NCBI GenBank assembly: GCA_020284085.1
Contig: JACEVL010000146.1
Location: 635,723-699,722 of the forward strand
DNA from: Aporrectodea caliginosa
Taxonomy: Eukaryota > Annelida > Clitellata > Crassiclitellata > Lumbricidae
Length of the DNA stretch: 64,000 nt
Direction of reading: 5' to 3'
Shown: piece after piece, positions 45,191 to 56,112 of the stretch
How positions within the stretch are numbered: the stretch's first letter is position 1
Layout of the letters: the number at the start of each line of letters is the position of its first letter
Made by a program: the position numbers and the translations under genes
The notes under the pieces: model-generated
Database searches by the model: none
The model's input: the letters and a program-made list of their open reading frames with translations, nothing else
Told to the model about the DNA's origin: nothing

Positions 45191-46220
45191 ATATTAGTGA
45201 AATTGTAAAGCTCTGTTTCGACACCTTTAATGGTATCGTTCGGATGCTATAAGTTTCTGGTTCTGATTGTATTTTATATTTCTGTATTGTCGTCAACGGC
45301 CTTTGATGTCATAAGACGACGTTAAACTTTAGAGAAATAATAATAACTCCGCCACTGTTCGCTTTCTGACAGTGCCAGTCCGAAGCCTGGATAAAGGAGG
45401 AGGGCGACGCTAATGGTCCTTGTTACCACACAGCTAGTCGTTAAACAGAAAAACCACCACCAACGTTTGATTCGTTACAGACAATTGCAATTATTGTAAA
45501 ATTAATGTAGTTGGAACTTGGAAATTAATACTGCTCCATTTCAAGGGCACACAAAACATAGACGCTATTTGCCCTTGCTTATATAATAATGTTAAATGTC
45601 ATCATATTAAACTGATATACCATCGCGATTTATTATGTATGTGGGTCTACATAAACACCTTTTATTCGCATTTCTGACGCCATATAAATTTAATTTTCAT
45701 ACACGCGTACAGCTAATGGTAAATTAAATTGTGTATGTGATATACTACGTAAACTAACGACATGCGAACGGTGAGAACTGTTCAAAATAATTAAAATCTG
45801 TGTGACATTCGACCTATATATAAGTGAAAGTGGTCCTGTGAGTACTGTTTAAATCCGCAACAACCAAACCTGTGGCGCCGCCAGTCCCAAGCCTGGAGAA
45901 AGGAGGAGGGCGACGCTAATGATCTTTGTTATCACAGTGTCGTTAACCCGCAACTATTTGGCCTACTACTATATGAACATAAAACACGATAACTTGAACT
46001 CCGCCACTGTATGCACTCTGACAGTGCCAGTCCCATGTCTGGATAAAGGAGGAGGGCGACGCTAATGATCATTGTTACCACACAGCTAGTCGTTAAAAAG
46101 AAAACACACACACACAATATCACAAGTATAGGATAAACTGTAATATGCCAAAACTAATCTTTGTCGGCGGCTACGGTCAATGTTGTCATAAGCTGCCGTT
46201 AAACTGTGGATCCATTATCA
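45190..46220 (-). repeat. Array of repeat modules A, B and shared block
   Basis: Shared block 45195-45320. Module B copies (minus form) lie at about 45345-45440, 45865-45950 and 46000-46100, each with GGAGGAGGGCGACGCTAATG. Module A is at about 46158-46210, ending GGATCCATTATCACAAG. Confidence 0.75.
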
Positions 46221-46435
46221 CAAGTAATGTTGAGATGATGGCAAAACAAAGAAAATTATTAGCTCAGATCCAATTAAATTGAACAGCTAGCCTTCAGAGC
46301 TTTATGAAAATGTCGTTCAATTTAGTCTTTCTCGAGTACCTTCGAAGCGTCTTAATGGTCTGGAATCAACGTTTTCAGTTGCGACGACATTTAACTTATC
46401 AGCGACTATGACCTTCGCAGTGCAACTTCCACATG

Positions 46436-46510
46436 GAGTGCCTCCGAGTAGCCTCCCATGAAGGGGAGCTATATAAATTCCCGAATAAATGAATGAATGA
46501 ATGAATTTAT
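46436..46510 (+). mobile_element. CR1/L2-like LINE 3' tail fragment
   Basis: GAGTGCCTCCGAGTAG, GAAGGGGAGCTATATAAATT and a (GAAT)n-type tail; shared with copy A. Confidence 0.7.
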
Positions 46511-46581
46511 GTCTTTATCTCATAACCCTGAAAAGTGTTAAAGGTATGTTTCTTTGTCGGAATCTGTTGATGGAAGTGAGT

Positions 46582-47492
46582 TTAATTTCGACTTAACGTG
46601 TAAACATTAACTCCATCTCTTAAATATCCTCCGACGATCAGTTGTTTCTTTTCTTCGTCGTAACACAATCTAAATGGCAATCTGATCCTCGTTTCTCCTT
46701 TTTCTTCTTTTGTTGGACAAAGAAGTCGATCCCACTTAAGATCGGAATCCAAGAGAATCACTCTACCATAATTCCATGCGTCAGAAACAAAAACTCTATC
46801 GTATGAATCAAGTGAGAGGTAATCAGGATCGTTCAGTTTCTGTGTCTTGCATGAGGGAATAAAACGCCGGACAACCATTTGTCCATCACTGGTCACTTCA
46901 CTAATTTGCATATCTCTCTCGCTTGATTCACTCTCTAGCTCCTCTTCATTTGCCTTGTACTCGTGAAGGACGATGAAATTCCCGACGGATGTTTCCACTG
47001 CATGACGAAGGTTCTGGAAGTTTCTTGGTAGTTCCAGAGATCGAATAAGTTTTGCGTCTGATCCGTAGATCAAGAGAATGGACGAAGGCTCATTGACCAC
47101 CACTAATAGACCATCACTTGACATTGACAGAGTCCGTGGCTCATAATCAGTAGTCAGCCATTTGAAGATTTCGTACTGATTATCTGTTTCTCTTGTAATC
47201 TTCCAGACGCATTTCTCAAAACAGTCAGAGACGTAGAGACAGTTTTCGCTCTCACTGGATCTAATGTCGTAAGGATTTTCAGTCTGATTTATATCGATTT
47301 TCGTCTGAAAGAGAAACGGAGTTCGATCCTCAAAGACACGAATTACATGTGGAGCATCTGAATATGATTGATAGAGGACGTAGATTTCATTTCGCAGTTT
47401 AGTCACTCCAAACAAAGAATCATTTCTTCCTACATGTTCATTTGTTTGCATCCGGATTCTCTGAGTGAAGGTGATGGGGACCGGACACATGA
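46582..47492 (-). CDS. Six-bladed NHL-like propeller exon, copy B
   Basis: 303 codons, open to the stop, one codon longer than copy A (a Tyr in the fifth blade). All six blades are conserved. Confidence 0.65.
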
Positions 47493-47559
47493 CTTAAATA
47501 AAAACAAAATAATCATTAGTGCGCAAATAGTTGACTAGTAGTAATATCTTTTTAATCTA

Positions 47560-47561
<2 letters not shown>

Positions 47562-47598
<37 letters not shown>
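47562..47598. repeat. (TA)n microsatellite
   Basis: About 17 TA units in the intron upstream of the propeller exon; not in copy A. Confidence 0.9.
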
Positions 47599-47600
<2 letters not shown>

Positions 47601-47854
47601 TATAGTTAGTTTTCAATTATTGAATTATTATTTTTGTGTTATTATTTTTATTGTTATTATATAATTAAATTTAATGTGCATCTGACAAGTGTTTGATCAT
47701 TGTATGCGTTAGACTGACCGACACCTAAATATAACAAATTTAATATAATTAATAACAAACTATTACTATTCATTCACTATGTTTCTGCTATGCTGTAGGA
47801 ATTTATGTTGAGTGCTAATAATAATCTTCGGTTATTATTTCAAACTGACACACC

Positions 47855-48090
47855 GCAGTATGAGTAGAATTCATACTATGAACGGATGATCACAAGTTAT
47901 TGCAGGAGTCGAATTTAACTGTTTGGCCGCCATGCAAGGCGCCCATCACGTCCTACTACTCATTTTACCAACGCCATCGGGCGAATGAAAGGCTGCGTCG
48001 ACCTTTGGGAGGTAGCGGGAAGCGATCCCGCGTCTGTGCTGATCTTCTGCTCTTCGTGTCCAGAGTGTTACCATTACCCTAGACCCTTCT
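47855..48090 (-). mobile_element. tRNA-derived SINE family 2, copy B
   Basis: Counterpart of 23505-23765: GGTAATGGTAACACTCTGG, GCGGGATCGCTTCCCGC, CAGTTAAATTCGACTCCTGC. Confidence 0.75.
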
Positions 48091-48373
48091 CAGTTGGTTA
48101 CTTTGATCATCGAATCGATTATTTATTTAATTTCATTTATGTAATCTATTGATTTCAACCAAAGTAGACTGCATGAATATAATTTAAGTAGTTTGACGCC
48201 TTCTGTAAACCTGTTTTGGTAGATAAAGTTTCTTTCTATGTAAAAACATGTGTGCAGACCCTCTTTCTGGGTCTCCATTTTCACTTAATTTGAACTCTGT
48301 TCAAATAAGATAACGGCCGTTTCCGTATCCTTGTGATTTTTTATACCAGCGATATCTTTGTCATACCATTCAC

Positions 48374-48782
48374 ATAAGCTGTATATGTTGATTACATGTT
48401 TTAAATTTCCTTTGGGAGGAGTGAGTTCACAAGAACCTACCAACAACGGTTTTTCTAAATTGAATCCTATCGATGTAGATCGTTTTTGAAATAGATGGTT
48501 GAATATTTTCAAATAACACATCTCTCAGCTGCTTCGATTTGTACAGCATCTCAATATTTTCAAGGGCTTCTTGTGAACGACGCCAGATCCAAACGACCGT
48601 CGTCTGTCTATCCAAATGAGAGTTGAGGATTTCTATGCCTTCCTCTCTGAGTTGAGTAATGAGTTTATCAGTTTGGTGTGATCTTGGGTTTGTTCTGTTT
48701 CGATGATTGCTCATTCCTTGATGAAGCATTCTTGTGTCCATGAATTCCGTGCCACAGTTCTTAACTTTCACCTTTATTACAA
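48374..48782 (-). pseudogene. Middle exon, copy B, frameshifted
   Basis: First 83 codons follow copy A (TTVVWIWRRSQEALENIEML). After LRDVL the frame shifts by one base; the lost frame (FNHLFQKRSTSIGFNLEKP) continues in the next phase. Confidence 0.75.
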
Positions 48783-49008
48783 CTAAAACCAGAAAGACAC
48801 AATATTTAGCACTTGTTTCTTGTAGGCTATGTTATATCAGTTAACTGCAGTTTAACTACATGAATTATTATAAATATTAGTTACAAACTGAATTAATATT
48901 CTTTAGCTTGTATATGCGTCAGTCTATTATTAATACAGCCTTCAATCGAACCTTGTAGCCTGTCTACCACATTATTATCATAAAAGTATGCTATTGATCA
49001 GCCTTTAA

Positions 49009-50402
49009 CCGTTATAGGGTCACCGGGGGGTAAAACATACCCCCATCTCGGTTTTTCACGGAAATTTTAATCCCTGAAAATAGTTTAAGAAATCGCTTCT
49101 ATGACTTTTCCTAAACATGTTACATCCACAGAATGCATCCAGTTTCATTAGTTACTCATGCACCCAAATCAGCTATAAAGTACGAAAATGCACCACGTCG
49201 TAGCTATTTTACTCAGGAATTTATAAACATAGCAATATGCATGCTTTACACATGAGTGTCTTGCTGTTACAATGTCTCCTTCTCAGTATCTGAACATTAT
49301 ATATAGAAATCGTCTTGGTTTCATCAAATTAGGATGAATAAATGAAATTCTGCTAAATTATGACATTATAAACTCAATGATATTACAATGTACACAAACG
49401 GTACCGTTCAGCATTTACTGAACAGTCATTCTGAATCTGCAGAGAGGGAAAGTGGGCAGGATAAGCAGGAATATGCAAGTGTTTTGACTGCATGCTTTCC
49501 GCACACGAGACTGTTGCACTTAGTGCATTTCTGTTCACATTTCTTGTCGTCTTTACGTGGACACGAGTGGCATCGACCACGTTTCTTCGCTGGATTTGTT
49601 GCGCATCGACTAGGTGCCGGTTGTACACCGATCGCCAACATGGCTTTTGTTACAGATAGTTGGTGTGAAATTGATGGATCGGAGGCACGCTGTGTAATCA
49701 ATGGCTCCACCGTCTCCACGAGCTTGTCAGCAACATCTATCAGGAAAAGACGTCGCTTATCAAGAAGTGTTGAACCTTTATGATTTTTCCATTGCGGGTT
49801 TTTCAGATTCCACACGACGAATGCGTTTAGACAGGCAGCAGCATCAATTATGAAATAGAGTAATCGCATTGGCCACCTTCGAGTTTTCCGGGCGCACGTG
49901 TAGTAGTACTCCCACTTGTTGATCGAAGGCGTCGACAGCTCCTTCAGTTGCGTTGTAATCAAGGATCATGAGCGGTTTCTTCGCTTCACTTGTGTCAACT
50001 TCGGGATGTTCATGCATTGTCAACAACAGCAAGACAGTCTTGTTTTTTTCGGCGAGTATGACACCATGACAGCATCGCTTGTAAATGCAAACACCGACTC
50101 ATATTCTGCACGCTTAGCCTACTTGGTACCAGTTCACGCGGTACTTCTTTTCTGTTTTTTCTGACTGTACCAAGTAGTGTAATTTTTTGTAAAAAGAAAC
50201 TGGGCCAAGTTGTAAGACGTAAAGAAATTGTCAGTAGTTACATTGCGTCCCGACCCGAACAATCTTCTATAAATACCTTTTTTTAGTTTTATACCTGAAA
50301 ATCGGAGTTTATCATAGGAATCATGCGAATCACAATTGGGGTATTAATTTTTTACCCCCCGGTGACCAAAATCGGTTGAGAAATATCATGACCCTATAAG
50401 GG
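49009..50402 (-). mobile_element. piggyBac-like element, 1394 bp, with transposase remains
   Basis: TTAA at 49005-49008 and 50403-50406. Ends are CCGTTATAGGGTCA and, reversed, CCCTTATAGGGTCA. GGTCACCGGGGGGTAAAA occurs inverted near both ends. Copy A has the uninterrupted GCCTTTAAATTAAATTTGC (24687-24705), proving a TTAA insertion. It carries a minus-strand transposase relic. Confidence 0.95.
49426..50270 (-). pseudogene. piggyBac transposase, C-terminal half, broken
   Basis: Across several frames: GRNVTTDNFFTSYNLAQFL, a G-T-V-R-K-N-R-K-E segment, then KKPLMILDYNATEGAVDAFD and the cysteine-rich end RCHSCPRKDDKKCEQKC with L-V-C-G-K-H-A. These are the catalytic D-N-F-F, the later D-Y-N...D-x-x-D-Q region and the C-terminal zinc-binding domain of piggyBac transposases. 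The N-terminal half is absent and there are several frameshifts, so it is inactive. Confidence 0.88.
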
Positions 50403-50426
50403 TTAAATTAAATTTGCACTGCGAAC

Positions 50427-50714
50427 CTCCTCCGTTTTCGACGATCTTGGCCACTGCTGTTTGATTTGTTTGCCGAAGACACTCGGCGAAATTTGAAAAC
50501 TTTTTTTCGTCGAAGGATCCCACGAAGCGCAAAAGTTCGGCGTTCTTATCTCGATTTGAACGTTGTCGTTGAATGAAGTGACTTTGTTCTTCCGTTATGC
50601 AGTTGAGAAACAACAGTGAAGCGATGAACTGGTCATTCGGTTGAACATTATCCACAAGATAATTTTTGTTGTTTCTACAAATGGCTGACCGTTTCTTGCT
50701 TTCTTCATAAAAAT
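50427..50714 (-). CDS. CARD exon, copy B
   Basis: 288 nt, same borders as copy A (TTTGCAG acceptor, GGAG|GTTCGC donor). Reads DNVQPNDQFIASLLFLNCI, TEEQSHFIQRQ and RFVGSFDEKKFSNFAECL. Substitutions keep the death-fold pattern. Confidence 0.65.
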
Positions 50715-51278
50715 CTGCAAATTAATACCAATGTTATCACTACATTCTAATGATAACAATGGATCTGATACTTTATAACATGTCTTCAGCACAAAACTAT
50801 TCTCCGAAGGAAATGAGGACCCTCAGTGCCTGCTGTCTTTTGATTTGATGGAGGAGGAAAATGATGGCCACCACCGGCAAAATCTGGCTCAAACGCCATG
50901 TTTTACACGCCCTAATCTCAGTTCGACTCGCCAACACCAACACCCGATCACCACTGTCTGGGCCTGCCAATCAATCATTCGTCATGCGGCAAAGCAGACG
51001 GCTCGATGAAGGTTCCTTAAAATAGAGACGTACAAAACAGCGAATTGGGTAAAATCTCATGATGGTTAGATTGCTTATCAACGAAGCCTGCTTTCAAAAG
51101 ACGAGATCTAATTCACCTCGATGGCTTTAGTCGAAGAATTTCTCTATAATATCGGCGCTGTTTCAAGCGTCTCGATGACTAACAATTACAAACAAGTGTT
51201 GCGATAAAGACGCTCTGAAAGTTTTAAAAATATATTGGCCTATTCTATCAAAGTAATCGTAGGCCTATATGGTCGAAG

Positions 51279-51503
51279 CTAATACGTTTGAAAGTAATTG
51301 TTGAACGGCTTCTTGCCTTTCAAGTAACGCCAGATTTCCCTCTTGAACCGTTGTCGTGTAATTCTTCGATTGAAGCAAACGTCGACTGATATGAGAGACC
51401 TGATAACATCTTCATCTCTCTGGTTTGTTGATGAATTCAAAATCCAATGGAGATAGGACTTTTGTAAGATCATGTCCAACATCTCAAGTGGAAGATCGTA
51501 CAA
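51279..51503 (-). CDS. F-box-like terminal exon of an unknown gene
   Basis: An acceptor TTTGCCTTTCAG precedes 51503; 74 codons and a stop follow. It reads LYDLPLEMLDMILQKSYLHW, then DEDVIRSLISVDVCFNRRIT and FKREIWRYLKG. L-x-x-L-P-x-E-M-L-x-x-I-L followed by L-x-x-V-x-x-C-F and a terminal W is an F-box-like pattern. F-box modules recruit substrates to SCF ubiquitin ligases. Upstream exons were not found. It lies just outside duplication copy B and has no counterpart beside copy A. Confidence 0.5.
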   Translation of the reverse strand: MYDLPLEMLDMILQKSYLHWILNSSTNQRDEDVIRSLISVDVCFNRRITRQRFKREIWRYLKGKKPFNNYFQTY

Positions 51504-52010
51504 CTGAAAGGCAAACAAATGCAAAATTAACGCTGGAAGAGTAACCTTTACTAGATATAAGGATTTGTTTATCTAGAATTTTAAGGGGTTGACCAAGTTC
51601 ATAGACAATTCTAATATAGATTTCAATCGGTTCGAAAGAATCTTGAACCACTGCAAGTTACAAGATACACCTTGTGGCCAAATCATCACAGTATTATTTA
51701 AAAATATGTGACACCTTACAGAATGTTTCATAGCTGCCATTCATATAATTCCAAAAGTTTACAACCCTTGTACCGAATAATTTCTTTTCGTGTTTATTAT
51801 TGATTCAAACTGACACACCTCAACATGATTACAAGGCATAGTTTGAACGGATGGTTACAAGTTATTACAGGAGTCGAATTTAACTGTCTGACGGCCAATA
51901 TTTTGCCTATAGAGTCTCAATATAAGCCAACACCAAATGGATGGCTGGATGATTAGAAAACATTACATGAAAATTCTCCATTAGGTGTGAGAGCACCCTA
52001 AGGTACGCAC
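51504..52010. other. Non-coding sequence with a SINE family 2 3' fragment
   Basis: About 51810-51890 on the minus strand matches the SINE family 2 3' end (GGATGGTTACAAGTTATTAC, GGAGTCGAATTTAACTGTC). The rest has no recognised feature. Confidence 0.5.
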
Positions 52011-52014
52011 GTAC

Positions 52015-52060
52015 ATAGATATACATACATACATACAGGCATGCATACATACATACACAC
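52015..52060. repeat. (CATA)n microsatellite
   Basis: Short ACAT tetranucleotide run. Confidence 0.85.
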
Positions 52061-52526
52061 ATAGGGGCCTACAATATTAGGTCAAAAACGTTAAGTTTTT
52101 AGCTCAAACAGGTTACGTGACTAACTTATTAATATTTGATCAATTCTGACAAAGCACACAGCGCTGTTATCCTATAGTAGTTACATTGACCTACTGATAA
52201 CGCACACAGCGCTGGGGGCCTGGACACTCAGTCATTTCAAGCTGATGTAAAAGTTTCGTTTTCACAACCAATTTAGAAGGTAATGGTCTGTAGATCAATA
52301 TTTGTCCGTGGGGAAAGCAGTCAGATAAAAAAATGAAGCATGGGGCTCGAAACCCACTTCGGGCTATGCGAAATAATTATGTGTATTTTACTCCAATAAT
52401 TTCCAATGAAAGTATAAGTTTCTTTTTCAGTACCAATTTGAAGGTAATGGTCTATGGATCAATAATGCACAGGCACGTTCCTCCACTATTAGGCACAGGC
52501 ATCAATCGATGTCACTTCAAGTAGTA

Positions 52527-52558
52527 GTAGTAGTAGTAATAATAATAATAATAATAGC

Positions 52559-52620
<62 letters not shown>

Positions 52621-52624
52621 TAAA

Positions 52625-52690
<66 letters not shown>
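52527..52690. repeat. (GTA)n-(ATA)n microsatellite
   Basis: Five GTA units, then about 50 AAT/ATA units with an AAAATA interruption near 52617. Confidence 0.97.
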
Positions 52691-52763
52691 CTTTTCTTTT
52701 TTAAGCGCCTGAAAAACGCACTGCGCTGTACATTTACATGTTATGCAATTGAAATAATCTTAA

Positions 52764-53384
52764 CCCTTTGAAGGTGAGGTGAAGCATTGTAACGTTTCAG
52801 GTGAGGTGGGGTCTGACATACCCCAATACATATAATTACTTGCAAGTCGCAATATCAACTATAATATAAATTGTGAGCTAAACTACAGTTATGTAACCAA
52901 TTGTCCGCTAAACTTGTGATTTTCAGGAACAACTAACAGTTTTCAATCATAATTGATATGGCCAGCGTGGCGGCGCTCAAAATCAAGCGGCCCTTTGCAA
53001 TGGCATCTTCGTGGCCCTCAAAACATGTAACATTTTAGGAACACGTGACAATGTCGTGACATAATACCCGTAATAATGGATCAATTTTGCATCGATGCAA
53101 CACTATATGCAGTAATATCTTATAATCGCACATTTTTTCGGCACTGTGCCGTTACTTTTTAAAATTCCTTAAAATCAATATGTATACGAAAAATTAAAAT
53201 TTCACTTTAATATGCAAGAAATAAAAAAATGGCGTCCAAAAGTACCTGAAAGTGTCCTAAAGTGTCCGTATTTCACATTCAATAAGGTAGACAAAAATAA
53301 TCCAAGCTGGTTCTACGTTTTCCGTAGAAAAAGCAGCGTAGAATAGCCTTGGGGTGTGTCATACCCCACCTCACCTCCAAAGGG
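52764..53384. mobile_element. piggyBac-like MITE, 621 bp, perfect TTAA duplication
   Basis: TTAA at 52760-52763 and 53385-53388. Ends are CCCTTTGAAGGTGAGGTG and, reversed, CCCTTTGGAGGTGAGGTG. Subterminal GGGGTCTGACATACCCC (left) and GGGGTATGACACACCCC (right, reversed). No coding capacity. Confidence 0.93.
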
Positions 53385-53600
53385 TTAACTACTAACAGAA
53401 CAGACAAGAGGTAAACAAAGTGTTTATGATGCTGTTAAACTTGTTGCTATGTAACTTGGTTTTTAAAATGAGTGCATCATCTTACCGTTGTACTAGACCT
53501 GGCTTTGTTCCGATAACCTGTTGCATTTAAAATAAATAGATAAATCACTGGCAGTAGTTACATAATAGAAAATGGAAACATCAAAAATATATTAAATTAC
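53385..53600. other. Non-coding spacer
   Basis: No feature recognised. Confidence 0.5.
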
Positions 53601-53830
53601 TTTCTTTTTTAAATGCGATCTGCTTCTTCTAGTTCTCTGCCCCAAGGCAGGTTTAAACGTCTAACGGCGCCATTCCTGTGGAATCAACTTCCCCTTTGTT
53701 CGATCGACCAGTGGTCCTGCTACATCTTTTCGCTACCTCAAAGCTTGTCTTTATTCTCGAGGACTTTCGCAGTGGGAGCGCCTCTGATTGGTGTGCACTG
53801 TGAGAGGCGCTTTATAAATCTTTAAATACA
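53601..53830 (+). pseudogene. LINE C-terminal/3' relic
   Basis: Reads FKRLTAPFLWNQLPLC then LSLFSRTFAVGAPLIG, followed by GAGAGGCGCTTTATAAATC and an A-rich tail. It corresponds to the last 60 residues and 3' end of a CR1/L2-type LINE. Confidence 0.7.
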
Positions 53831-53835
53831 ATGAA

Positions 53836-54789
53836 ATACAATAAAAAAGATATTCAACGAGACAAGTAGTTACTTGACCTACTGACAAAGTAATGGCAAA
53901 AGTGTGAGATCCCATACTGAAACTATGTTTCTCAATTTTGCAATTAAATCAGCCCGCAAACATGCGTGAAAGGCAAATATGTTGCCAATCTGTTCTATTG
54001 CCATTTCAGTGGACGCATTAAAAAGTCGAAAAGAAAGAATTTAACGATTGTTTAAATAACGCCTCTTATAAAGATGAAAGATGAAAGGTGCATCCTAGGT
54101 AGATTTTTATGTAAGTTTGTATTTAAAATCTTCACATTATTTTGTAGGCCTACACGACACAAAGCGGTCACCCACTTGTCTAATCCGATTTAGGTGGCTC
54201 TGTTAATCGTCAGCATCATCATCTCCTATGCCAGATTGTGACCTGTTTCACTTTGAAACCGCTTCAGTAGGTCTCAGTGCCGAATGGCTTAGGTTTTAAT
54301 GGTTTCTACTTCAAGAGGCTAAGGCACAGTTCGTTAAGAACCTTCACGTACTTCTTGAAACTAAAACGTTCCAATAGGCTAGTTAGGCCTAACTGTTATT
54401 TTCTTATAGTAGGCCTACATTCTGTCCTCATTCAAGAATACGAAAGCAGAATAATCTCTTAGCTATTCCTAAGCAAATTTGCATTGCTTTCCAGCCGAGT
54501 TTTAGCCATTTTGGCATCATCAATATTTTCTGTGTGTGAGTGTTAGTTATAAAATTAATTTCTTTCAACTTTCCTCTTTTCCTAGCCAAAAACATCGCCA
54601 CCCACGTCTCAGGCCTTCACGGTTTTTTCGATAGTTTCTGCATTTGAGAAACGGGAACAGTTGACTGTATCGTTTACGGTGAGCTGCAGACCGCATTGTA
54701 GCTAAGTTTTGATTCGATTTGATAAGGGCTCCGAAGCGATTGCGGAACTGTATCGAACGATAGCCCACTAGATCGATAGCGGTTGTGAC
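53836..54789. other. Non-coding spacer
   Basis: No gene recognised. TAGGCCTA palindromes cluster here (three between 54140 and 54420). Confidence 0.5.
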
Positions 54790-54793
54790 TTAA

Positions 54794-54856
54794 CCCTTTA
54801 ACGAAGAGCGTGTACTAAAATGTATGGGAAACCATAGGCAGCTCGTTGTTAAAGGG
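54794..54856. mobile_element. 63-bp piggyBac-like mini-element
   Basis: TTAA (54790-54793) CCCTTTAACGAAGAGC ... GCTCGTTGTTAAAGGG TTAA (54857-54860). TIRs of 16 bp (13 or so matching) cover half of the element. Confidence 0.8.
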
Positions 54857-54860
54857 TTAA

Positions 54861-55714
54861 AACGTTAAAGCCATTTGCAAACGTTGATAGAAACTTAAAG
54901 CTACAAAGAAGAGAGAGTTGTTTCATCACGTCAAAGTCCTAATGGTGATGATAGATATTATGTTGCAATTTTTATGGTTAGGCTAACGCACAGGTCTACA
55001 GAACAACGCAAACCTTTGACAGAATTCTTACGCGTTTGCTGAAACTTAAAATTGCATGCCGTTGAAGTTTTTCTTTTATATTATAGGCCTACTTAAATTC
55101 TGTCGTTTTACATGGATGCGAAAGTTATGCGTCGGCGAACTAAACAGAATCAGTAGCATATAATTATGAACTATTTATACGAAAACATTTAATTAGTCTA
55201 TCTTGGAACTGAGCTTTACCAGTTCTTGGATCTTCGACGTTTATCTGTTTCAGTGCTAGTATTAAAATTCTTTCCGCTTACCTCCTTTGCGATATGTAGA
55301 AAATCGAAATTTATGCTTCTGGCTTTCACGATTAGACCCACTTTCGTTATCAGTTCGCTCGTGTTTTCCTTCACGGGAGCCCATAGTGGTAGTGTAGCCT
55401 ACAATAATTAGGCTGATGAAGTCTTTATATTTTGATACTATAATGCTTTATCAAACGATGCTTTCCAAATTGCTAACATAAACCACATGAAACGTTTCTG
55501 CATATAAGAAATGGCTAAAGATGTAATAAGAAAAATGTAAGTCAAAAGTTCACAGTCTTCATCCGTGTTTGAATTCGCTGGTATCTATTTTTAGCCAAAG
55601 GTTTTTGCCTCATCGTCACAACGTATCTCTGCGGTGTATCACAACGCCGGTGTGTGAAATACATAGTTCCATTCTCATATAATCCTGACCAGCTTGTGGT
55701 CAGAGAAAGTTCAG
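54861..55714. other. Non-coding spacer
   Basis: A 63-codon minus frame at 55542-55733 overlaps the LINE start and has no recognised domain. Confidence 0.45.
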
Positions 55715-56112
55715 AATAACACGGGTGATTCACACCATCGACCTTGTCATAACTTCCGCCACTTCCCTCTTATCTCCGAGGCTCTGTTCTCAACATTACT
55801 GACCATTGCCTTCTCATGGTTGGCCTTGAAATTAAGCCTTTTGCTCGGCCACTCATTCTTTCCGTCGCACCGGGTCCCAACAAGGAACTCGAACTTTATC
55901 CTATTCCCGCATCTCTCCTAAAAGACTGTACCTCTGTCCTCATTCCTGTAATCACCAAAATGATTAATCTCTCGCTCTCTACTGGTAGTTTCCCTATGGT
56001 CTTAAGCACTCTCTCATCACTCCATTTTCAAAAAAGCAAATCTTGACAAAGAAAACCTATCTAGCTACCGTCCCATTTCTAAATTTTCCTTTCTGTCTAA
56101 TTTAACTGAACT
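55715..56112 (+). pseudogene. CR1/L2-like LINE, end of endonuclease and start of RT (first part)
   Basis: Broken frames read T-I-D-L-V-I-T-S, then ITDHCLLMVGLEIKP (end of the endonuclease: S/T-D-H), then IPASLLKDCTSVLIPVITKM, INLSLSTGSFP and Y-R-P-I-S-K-F-S-F-L-S-N-L-T-E. This is the standard N-terminal RT block of CR1/Rex/L2 elements. It is interrupted after L-T-E by unrelated DNA and resumes at about 57264. Confidence 0.8.

Larger units (their letters stand above)
46582..50714 (-). pseudogene. CARD plus NHL-like propeller gene, copy B, frameshifted
   Basis: Counterpart of 22273-25001. Exons: 50714-50427 (CARD, open), 48782-48374 (middle), 47492-46582 (propeller, open). The middle exon is 409 nt against 414 in copy A. 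One base is inserted in an A run near 48510, after the LYKSKQLRDVL motif, and six bases are missing further on. The frame is lost before the propeller. A 1394-bp piggyBac element sits in the first intron, 24 bases beyond the CARD exon donor. The propeller exon differs from copy A at roughly 30 of 302 residues and has no stop. Either the break is recent, the shift is an assembly error, or the modules are used separately. Confidence 0.65.
38094..51155 (+). repeat. Segmental duplication, copy B
   Basis: Direct, collinear copy of 10785-25502. Copy B has its own insertions: TA/CATA repeats (41870-42085), a hAT MITE (42341-42654), a SINE (43203-43450), an AT-rich block (about 44630-45190) and a piggyBac element (49009-50402). 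For the hAT, the SINE and the piggyBac, copy A shows the uninterrupted site. Confidence 0.9.

Noticed and set aside
49388..50164. Plus-strand frames of 131 and 82 codons
   Set aside because: They are antisense to the piggyBac transposase relic and have no domain signal.
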